In this document: one piece after another, positions 4,772-10,516 of the stretch
How positions within the stretch are numbered: the stretch's first letter is position 1
Layout of the letters: every line of letters starts with the position of its first letter
Assembly: GCA_039714835.1 (NCBI GenBank)
Contig: JBDLIN010000135.1
Coordinates: forward strand, 1-10,516
Length of the DNA: 10,516 bases
Direction: 5' to 3'
DNA from: SZUA-22 sp039714835
GTDB taxonomy: Bacteria > Bacteroidota > Ignavibacteria > Ignavibacteriales > Melioribacteraceae
Notes under the pieces: generated by a model
What the model was told of the DNA's origin: nothing
Seen by the model: the letters and a program-made list of their open reading frames with translations, nothing else
Databases searched by the model: none
Position numbers and translations under genes: made by a program

Positions 4772-5107
4772 ATGGAATTACTTCCGATAATATATTGGAG
4801 TCTAGTAGGATTTGGGATTTTAACATTGTTAGTGATATTAATTTCTTTTCTGACATATAATATCAGAAAAAAATTAGAAAAAATCCCTTCCGAAAATAAC
4901 AAGAATAAGCATACTCAAAAGGAAGTAGATCCAAATAAACTATACAATAACTCAACTGTAACCAAGCAGCACCATCCAAAAGTAATTAAGCGGGTAAGCG
5001 AGGATATTTTCCCAAACCATTCTCAAAACTCTTATAAAAACAGAAAGAAAAGAATTACGATTCTTAACGATTTCTTCGATGACGAAAATACAAACAGAAA
5101 TTCTTAA
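4772..5107 (+). CDS. small single-span membrane protein of unknown function
   Basis: This 111-residue protein has one strong transmembrane helix at about 7-30 (IIYWSLVGFGILTLLVILIS), followed by a long charged and asparagine-rich tail (KKLEKIPSENNKNKHTQKE, RKKRITILNDFFDDENTNRNS) that is probably disordered and cytoplasmic. I recognise no domain. There is no SD sequence and the promoter core lies next to the ATG. It is divergent from the HU operon and convergent with the GMP-reductase-like gene, 30 bases away. Its codon choice and base composition look like the surroundings, and the clear membrane segment with a coherent tail supports a real gene. Confidence 0.65.
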   Translation: MELLPIIYWSLVGFGILTLLVILISFLTYNIRKKLEKIPSENNKNKHTQKEVDPNKLYNNSTVTKQHHPKVIKRVSEDIFPNHSQNSYKNRKKRITILNDFFDDENTNRNS

Positions 5108-5115
5108 ATGATTTT

Positions 5116-5146
5116 CAGAATACGCTTAATGTTCTGTTTATTTTTT
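5116..5146 (+). terminator. weak intrinsic terminator after the 4772 gene
   Basis: CAGAA (5116-5120) and TTCTG (5132-5136) can pair around an 11-base loop and are followed by TTTATTTTTT. The T-tract overlaps the last codons of the convergent GMP-reductase-like gene. The stem is short. Confidence 0.4.
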
Positions 5147-6154
5147 CGGAAGCCTTTCCAGATATGAACTATTTGAAAGTATAGTAAATGTTTCTGTTGC
5201 TTTCAACTGGTCAATTGAATTACAGTTCATATAACTCATTGAACTTTTTAATCCGTCAGAAATACTATCAATTACATTTTTGACAACTCCTCTGTATGGG
5301 ACCATAGTCTCTTCACCTTCAATAAACTCATTCTTCATCTTAACACCAAATGAAGCCGATCCTCTATATTTCTTCCAGAGTTGATCTTGATACTTAATAA
5401 CTTCACCGGGAGTTTCACGTGTACCGGCTAACATTCTTCCTAACATTACTGCATCAGCGCCTAAGGCTAATGCCTTTGCAACATCACCAGGACTTTTTAC
5501 TCCACCATCGGCAATAAGTTCAATTTTAAGATTTCCATTTTTACGTGCAAAGTAAACATCAAGTAAAGAAGAAACTTGTCCTAATCCAATACCAGTCTGG
5601 ATTGAAGTTGTACAAACACTTCCTCCTCCAATACCAATCCTAACAGAATCGGCACCGGCATCGACCAATTGCTTCAATGTAGCCCCGTGAGCTACATTAC
5701 CCACCATTACTTTAACATCAAATTGAGATTTTATCTCTTCACATTTTTTTAGTACACTTACATTATTTGCATTTGCTGTATCAATACAAATGATCAATTT
5801 TTGCTCAGCTAACTTCTCAATAACTTCATTATCTGAATTTAAAGCAATTGACACAGCTCTAATATTTTGACTCTCTTCAGGATTTGTGAATATATTTTCT
5901 AAGGTCGATCCAAATCTATTCAATACTCCCATACATCCTAAATTTGTTAACTCTTTTGCCATTTCAATTCCTGTAACTGAATCCATTGGACTTGAAATAA
6001 TCGGAAGACTTAATTGTTCACCCATAAAAATTGTATTAGTAGTTTCATCCATTCTACTTCGTATTTCTGAAACTTCCGTTGGGACTAAGCTGATATCGTC
6101 AAATGTTAATGCAAGTTCATGATTGTTTAAATCTTCTTTTGTATAAATTTTCAT
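5138..6154 (-). CDS. IMP dehydrogenase/GMP reductase family enzyme, GMP-reductase-like
   Basis: This 338-residue TIM-barrel enzyme lacks the CBS pair of standard IMP dehydrogenase (about 490 residues) and matches the length of GMP reductase. The catalytic loop is GIGGGSVCTT (174-183) with nucleophile C181. The phosphate and nucleotide regions show ADGGVKSPGD (216-224) and ALGADAVMLGRMLAGT (230-245). The flap reads EFIEGEETMVPYRG (276-289). It lacks the Arg-Tyr pair IMP dehydrogenase uses to hydrolyse its E-XMP intermediate, and instead has the EG...VPYRG pattern of GMP reductase, with E279 a candidate for the GMPR glutamate. The inferred reaction is NADPH-dependent GMP to IMP plus ammonia. 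Unusual positions are G in place of P in the GIGPGS motif and S184 after CTT where R is usual. It starts 13 bases after the pepF stop and ends the operon. A divergent IMP dehydrogenase remains possible. Confidence 0.85.
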   Translation of the reverse strand: MKIYTKEDLNNHELALTFDDISLVPTEVSEIRSRMDETTNTIFMGEQLSLPIISSPMDSVTGIEMAKELTNLGCMGVLNRFGSTLENIFTNPEESQNIRAVSIALNSDNEVIEKLAEQKLIICIDTANANNVSVLKKCEEIKSQFDVKVMVGNVAHGATLKQLVDAGADSVRIGIGGGSVCTTSIQTGIGLGQVSSLLDVYFARKNGNLKIELIADGGVKSPGDVAKALALGADAVMLGRMLAGTRETPGEVIKYQDQLWKKYRGSASFGVKMKNEFIEGEETMVPYRGVVKNVIDSISDGLKSSMSYMNCNSIDQLKATETFTILSNSSYLERLPKK

Positions 6155-6167
6155 TTTTGATCCAAAG

Positions 6168-7994
6168 TTAAATTAGTTTTTCTAATTCATTTAATAAGCT
6201 ATTCATTTTTTGAGTTACAGCAACAATAGGTTCAGGTGACCTCATATCAATCCCAGCATTATTAAGTACATTGATTGGATAATCAGAACTACCTGCTTTT
6301 AGAAATTGTAAATATTTTTCAACTGCAGTATTACCTTCATTTTTAATTTTTGCGGCTAAAGCTTCAGATGCAGCAAAACTTGTGGCATATTGATAGACAT
6401 AGAAATTATAGTAAAAATGAGGGACTCTGGCCCAAGTGAAAGTCTCCTCATTATCAAGACTCATTGCACTGCCCCAATATTTTAAGTGAAGCTCACCATA
6501 AAGTTTGGAGAGCACATCCGGTGTTAATGCTTCTCCTTGATAATTTAATTCGTGGACTTTTTGCTCAAATTCTGCAAATAAAGTTTGACGATAAAAAGTT
6601 GTAACAATATTATTTATATGCTTTTCAATTAAGTATAATTTCTCCTCATTAGATTCGCTTTTCTCAACCAGATGTTCCAGTAATAATGCTTCATTAAGCG
6701 TCGACGCAACTTCAGCAATGAAGATAGAGTAATTTGCATATGGGTAGGGCTGGTTCATACCAGTATAATAGGAATGCATGTTGTGCCCCATTTCATGCGT
6801 AAGTGTGAAAACATCATTTAATTCATCACTCCAATTGAGCAGAACATATGGGTGAACTCCAAATGTTGTGCCTGACGAATAAGCTCCGCTTCTCTTCCCT
6901 TTTGTTTCATAAACATCAATCCAACGATTATCAAAAGCTTGCTTTACATCTGTGATATACTGATCACCTAATGGTTTAATGGAATCCAGAACTATCTCTT
7001 TTCCTTTTTCATAAGAATATTTTTTCTTTACAGAAGGAAACAACGTAACGTATGCATCAAAAGCATGAAACTCATCAAGTTTAAGATATTTCTTTTTGAG
7101 TTCTGCCCAGCGATGTAATGGTTCAAATCTTTCATTTACAGAATTCACAAGATTGTCATACACTAAAAGCGGGATATTATTTGCATCAAGTGCTGCTTCT
7201 CTGCTGGTTGAATATTTTCTGGTCTGAGCAATAAAATGGTCTGATTTCAAATTACCATTAAATAGTGATCCAAATGTGTTCTTATGATCTATGAAAGGCT
7301 TATAATAATTTCTATAGAAGCGTTCTCGATAGTCTCTATCCAAAGAATACATTGCAGAAGAATATCTAGCATGAGATATTACTATATCATTTCCCTTTTC
7401 ATCTTTTATTGTTGGGAATTTCATATCTGCATTAGTAAAGAGTCCAAAAGTATTATAGGAAACGTGTAGAGCAGGTGAAGCATTTGCGAGAATTACCTCT
7501 TGTTCCTCTGACAATGTGTGTTTCTTCGTTCTGAAAAGATCATCTAATAAGTGCTCATAAATTTTCAATCCCTCTTCTTCTTCAAGAAAAGAATTAATTG
7601 TTGATTCTGATAGCTGTAGAATCTCCGGTTTAATAAAAGCAGATAATGCAGATATCTTTGAATTCAATACCATTAGTCTATCATACATACCTTGATATTT
7701 TTCATTTCCAAGATCAAGGTCCTTTGCGAGCATTGAATAGAGATGAAGCCTATCTAATACAATTCCAATTTCTTCATCAAACTTAAGGCATTCTAACAGT
7801 TTTTCTGCTGACTGATGAAGAATGTTCTTAAATTCTGATAGTTTATTGGCTTTGATTTCCAGAGCAGAGAAATCAGTTTCCCATTTTTCATCACTCTCGT
7901 ATATATCTTTTAAGTTCCATTTATATGTATTGTTAATTTTATCCCGGGTTAATAATCCACCTGAGGTTTCATTAGAAAATAATTGTTTATTCAA
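6168..7994 (-). CDS. pepF: oligoendopeptidase F, M3 zinc metallopeptidase
   Basis: This 608-residue cytosolic peptidase cleaves oligopeptides and takes part in peptide turnover. Seen in the sequence: the PepF-like start (YKWNLKDIYESDEKWETDF region), a large helical N-terminal domain, the HPYVLLNW segment (381-388), the zinc site HEMGH (400-404) and the third ligand E428 in AEVAST. The C-terminal region is the typical YKYWG/FYYNFYVYQYATS type. Length and motifs are those of a complete active enzyme. The start is taken as TTG 7994 because AAAGGAG lies 5 bases before it; the frame is open upstream (ATG at 8009 and 8051), but those starts lack an SD and the 8051 start overlaps the helicase gene. 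It lies 38 bases after the helicase stop and 13 bases before the GMP-reductase-like gene, so it is the middle gene of an operon. Confidence 0.93.
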   Translation of the reverse strand: MNKQLFSNETSGGLLTRDKINNTYKWNLKDIYESDEKWETDFSALEIKANKLSEFKNILHQSAEKLLECLKFDEEIGIVLDRLHLYSMLAKDLDLGNEKYQGMYDRLMVLNSKISALSAFIKPEILQLSESTINSFLEEEEGLKIYEHLLDDLFRTKKHTLSEEQEVILANASPALHVSYNTFGLFTNADMKFPTIKDEKGNDIVISHARYSSAMYSLDRDYRERFYRNYYKPFIDHKNTFGSLFNGNLKSDHFIAQTRKYSTSREAALDANNIPLLVYDNLVNSVNERFEPLHRWAELKKKYLKLDEFHAFDAYVTLFPSVKKKYSYEKGKEIVLDSIKPLGDQYITDVKQAFDNRWIDVYETKGKRSGAYSSGTTFGVHPYVLLNWSDELNDVFTLTHEMGHNMHSYYTGMNQPYPYANYSIFIAEVASTLNEALLLEHLVEKSESNEEKLYLIEKHINNIVTTFYRQTLFAEFEQKVHELNYQGEALTPDVLSKLYGELHLKYWGSAMSLDNEETFTWARVPHFYYNFYVYQYATSFAASEALAAKIKNEGNTAVEKYLQFLKAGSSDYPINVLNNAGIDMRSPEPIVAVTQKMNSLLNELEKLI

Positions 7995-7999
7995 GATTA

Positions 8000-8006
8000 C
8001 TCCTTT
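8000..8006 (-). promoter_or_regulatory. ribosome-binding site defining the pepF TTG start
   Basis: AAAGGAG on the minus strand, 5 bases before TTG 7994-7992. The ATG at 8009 is directly before this motif and so cannot use it. Confidence 0.6.
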
Positions 8007-8032
8007 CATATTTTTTAGATACATCAGTAAAA

Positions 8033-10516
8033 CTAATGTTTTACAACACACTCATTTTCAGAATTCGAAAAATAACAACTTTTACAATGAGAAGTATTTG
8101 CTTTAAATTTCCCATTTCTTATTAATGAAACAATTCTATTCAATTCTTTTTCAAATGAAGATAATTGATTTAAATTCACTTCAAAGCTGGGAACTTCATA
8201 TGGATTTTCAACAAATATTAAACTGCATTTTATTCGATCAATTTTATCAAATAATTTGCTAATGAGTAATGCGTAAAAGGTTAGCTGAGGTCTATAATTT
8301 TCAAGCTTTTCCGCCAAACTGGATTTTGAAAGACTATCAGTTTTATAATCAAATATTTGAATTTCATTACCTTTAAAAACTACTTTATCAATTATTCCAT
8401 AAATAAAGTAATCGTTAATCTTCGCATAGATCTCATATTCATTTTTATATTTAGAAAATTGCTTAAGCTCTTTAAATATTTTTGACTGATAAAATTTACT
8501 AACTAATGTAAATATTGAATCTACACTTTCATCTACATTATTTGAGTTTGGATTTTGATTGAAGGAAGTACTCATCGAAATAATTCTCTCCCTAAGAACC
8601 TCCAATTGTGTTTCTTCCTCAAGTAGTTTATGAACTATACTTCCCTTAATATTTGCGCTAAGTTCGTCAGAATCTTCCTTTGAATAATCTATCTCACTAC
8701 TTTTATTAGCTAATGAATTCAAAGCTGAATAACCTAATTCATAAATCAGATAGTACTTAAATGGACACTGATTAAATACTGCAATTTTTGTGGCTGAAAT
8801 TATTTCGTTTTTAGTAAAATCAGTAATTGATTCCGTAGAAACGACTATATCACTAGGTAATTCCTTCTCATCAACTTCATTTTTCTTTTCAATTTTTATA
8901 TGATTTATTATAGGAATAGAGAGCGAAAGAGATTTTTCGACATTATTAAACTGTTGATCTTTTTCCAGCATAAAATTCAGTTGTCCATTTATGGCAACTG
9001 TCCCGCTAAAATCATCAATCAGTAATCCCTCCTTGAACAATGCAAGAAAAGAACCATTAGGCGGTTTTAATATTCCCTCTTTATTTCTTTTTATACTTGC
9101 AGTAATATATAATGAATTCTGAGCTCTCGTTACACCAACATAAAGTAATCTTTTTAATTCAGCATTAGATCTTTTCTGAATGATATAATTATAAAGTGAG
9201 ACAATAGGTGCAGACTGATATTCGCTAAAGTAATTTCCTGCATTTGATGTTTTCGTTAATATTCCAAATTTTTTATCAATACTTATACTTCTCGATTTAA
9301 CCCTATCATCCATTCCTTTGCTGTTAGTATCGATGAGAAAAACAATTGGGAATTCCAATCCCTTTGCTGCATGAATAGTCATCAGTTTTACAGCATTATC
9401 CGTTGAAAGCAATGCCGCCTGACTTTCATCTTCTGATGAGTTTATTGCATCTTCCAAGTAGTTTACAAAATCGAAAAGAGTTTTCAGTCCCTTTGAAAAA
9501 TAATTATTCGCAGTCGTAATCAATTTCTCAATATTGGATATATATTGCCCGCTATTGTTCTTTGAAGACAAAACAACCCAATAGCCAGTATCCATAAGTA
9601 TTTCCCTAATAAGGAGTGATATCTGAATCGTCTTGGATAACTGGATATGCTTTTCTAACCGTTTTAATATTTTCTTGAAATTTGGTTTTTTCTCGGCAAA
9701 TAGAATTAACTTTTCAAAATATTTTTCTTTCGCCTCTAACGACAATTCAAAAATATCAGTATCAGAAACAGAGAAGAAGGGTGAACGAAGTATTCCTATA
9801 AGAGCAGCATCATTGTTGGGATTAACTAAAAATGAAAGATAATTAAACACATCATATATCTCTTGTCGCTGGAAAAAACCTTTACCACCAAATACCAAGT
9901 AAGGTATATTATAGTTAACCAATTCTTTCTCAATAGCTGAAAATGATCTGCGCTTTCTTGATAGTATTGCAATATCTTTAAAATCTGATACCCCTTGCTG
10001 CGTTAATTGGACTATCTTCTTTGCAATTAGTTCACTTTCATTGTCACTCTCTTCATCCATCTCTGAAATTAAAAATTCGATTTCACTTACATCAGATTCT
10101 TCACGCGCACAAATCAATTCATTATATTCAACTTCATTAAATAAAGTACTGGGATTATTGAACAACCTTGAGAACAGAGCATTAGTAAGAAGAGTTAGTT
10201 CAGGGGAAAGCCTAAAACTATGCGGTAGATTAAGAAGACTTTTTTTATCCGAAGCATCTTTTATATCATTTTTAGTTTTATTAAAAACCTCAAGATCCGC
10301 CCCTCGGAACATATAAATACTTTGTTTTTCATCACCAACAATAAAAAGATTGCCTCTTTTTAAATAATCCAAAATGGGGATGAAAATATTATACTGAGTT
10401 TCATTAGTATCTTGATATTCATCAATCATAAAATACTGATATTGCTCAGCTAAATATTTTATTACGTCCTTTCGTTCCAGTAGCTTCTGCGTAACTAAAA
10501 GTAAATCCTCGAAATC
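8033..10516 (-). CDS. AddA-like UvrD-family helicase with C-terminal PD-(D/E)XK nuclease (partial)
   Basis: The frame is open to the right edge (827 codons present; the N-terminus with Walker A is outside). Counting from the first residue in the window, superfamily 1 helicase motifs appear in order: DFEDLLL (1-7), motif II DEYQDT (32-37), motif III VGDEKQSIYMFRGAD (60-74), SFRLSPELT (100-108), motif V TIHAAKGLEF (380-389) and motif VI LLYVGVTRA (457-465). A RecB/AddA nuclease domain follows with H629 (GSIVH), D710 (YGIID), D723-Y-K725 and Q744-x3-Y748. Four cysteines flank it (C584 in QCPFKYY; C811, C814, C823), an iron-sulphur cluster pattern as in AddB. Intact helicase motifs argue for AddA, which works with AddB to resect double-strand breaks. 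It is first of the visible operon genes; an addB would be expected beyond the right edge. Confidence 0.9.
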   Translation of the reverse strand, partial: DFEDLLLVTQKLLERKDVIKYLAEQYQYFMIDEYQDTNETQYNIFIPILDYLKRGNLFIVGDEKQSIYMFRGADLEVFNKTKNDIKDASDKKSLLNLPHSFRLSPELTLLTNALFSRLFNNPSTLFNEVEYNELICAREESDVSEIEFLISEMDEESDNESELIAKKIVQLTQQGVSDFKDIAILSRKRRSFSAIEKELVNYNIPYLVFGGKGFFQRQEIYDVFNYLSFLVNPNNDAALIGILRSPFFSVSDTDIFELSLEAKEKYFEKLILFAEKKPNFKKILKRLEKHIQLSKTIQISLLIREILMDTGYWVVLSSKNNSGQYISNIEKLITTANNYFSKGLKTLFDFVNYLEDAINSSEDESQAALLSTDNAVKLMTIHAAKGLEFPIVFLIDTNSKGMDDRVKSRSISIDKKFGILTKTSNAGNYFSEYQSAPIVSLYNYIIQKRSNAELKRLLYVGVTRAQNSLYITASIKRNKEGILKPPNGSFLALFKEGLLIDDFSGTVAINGQLNFMLEKDQQFNNVEKSLSLSIPIINHIKIEKKNEVDEKELPSDIVVSTESITDFTKNEIISATKIAVFNQCPFKYYLIYELGYSALNSLANKSSEIDYSKEDSDELSANIKGSIVHKLLEEETQLEVLRERIISMSTSFNQNPNSNNVDESVDSIFTLVSKFYQSKIFKELKQFSKYKNEYEIYAKINDYFIYGIIDKVVFKGNEIQIFDYKTDSLSKSSLAEKLENYRPQLTFYALLISKLFDKIDRIKCSLIFVENPYEVPSFEVNLNQLSSFEKELNRIVSLIRNGKFKANTSHCKSCYFSNSENECVVKH

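Noticed and set aside
5886..6122. Plus-strand frames within the minus-strand operon (5886-6122, 7284-7469, 7822-8106, 9633-9842, 10041-10316)
   Set aside because: Each lies opposite a well-supported gene and shows no domain or start signal.
1..10516. CRISPR arrays, insertion sequences, toxin-antitoxin pairs or phage structural genes
   Set aside because: No regularly spaced repeats, transposase motifs or such gene pairs are visible; the integrase is the only mobility gene.

Overview
The window is AT-rich (roughly two thirds A+T) bacterial DNA. It most likely comes from the Bacteroidota/Chlorobiota/Ignavibacteriota (FCB) group. That placement is inference from protein style: a secreted PD40 beta-propeller protein whose signal peptide ends in KAQ, an HU protein of the type common in that group, several genes without a Shine-Dalgarno (SD) sequence, and an addA-like / pepF / GMP-reductase-like gene order. 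No rRNA or other marker fixes the taxonomy.

Layout. (1) Positions 1 to about 3350 look like the tRNA-proximal end of an integrated element. They hold the 3' tail of an unknown gene, a four-helix membrane protein (489-884, +), a secreted TolB-like propeller protein (1021-1938, +) and a tyrosine recombinase (2183-3187, -). The recombinase lies just downstream of the 3' end of a tRNA-Thr(CGT) gene (3348-3420, -). A fourfold TTGATTAG motif arranged as a large inverted repeat sits between integrase and tRNA. No second copy of the tRNA 3' end is visible, so the far attachment end would lie beyond the left edge. (2) Positions 3421-4771 are core chromosome: a two-gene HU / TPR-protein operon on the minus strand and a long upstream region. 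(3) Positions 4772-5107 hold a small single-span membrane protein on the plus strand, convergent with the next block. (4) Positions 5138-10516 are a tightly packed minus-strand operon: an AddA-like helicase-nuclease (cut by the window edge), oligoendopeptidase F (pepF), then a GMP-reductase-like enzyme.

The most interesting signal is intergenic. Three near-perfect CRP-type palindromes (TTGTGA-N6-TCACAA) occur at 269-286, 2133-2150 and 4681-4698. In the first two, a -10-like hexamer lies on the minus strand exactly 32 bp from the palindrome centre, the spacing of a class II CRP promoter. Each is followed by a short gene-free stretch ending in a hairpin plus T-tract that works as an intrinsic terminator only on the minus strand. 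This suggests two short CRP-controlled noncoding RNAs, about 65 and 140 nt, in the island, each pointing at the 3' end of a plus-strand gene. The third palindrome has a similar relation to the HU operon. This is a prediction from pattern, not a demonstrated system.

Functionally, the right half is housekeeping (DNA end processing, peptide turnover, purine interconversion, nucleoid structure). The left half is accessory (recombinase, envelope or periplasmic proteins, possible regulatory RNAs).
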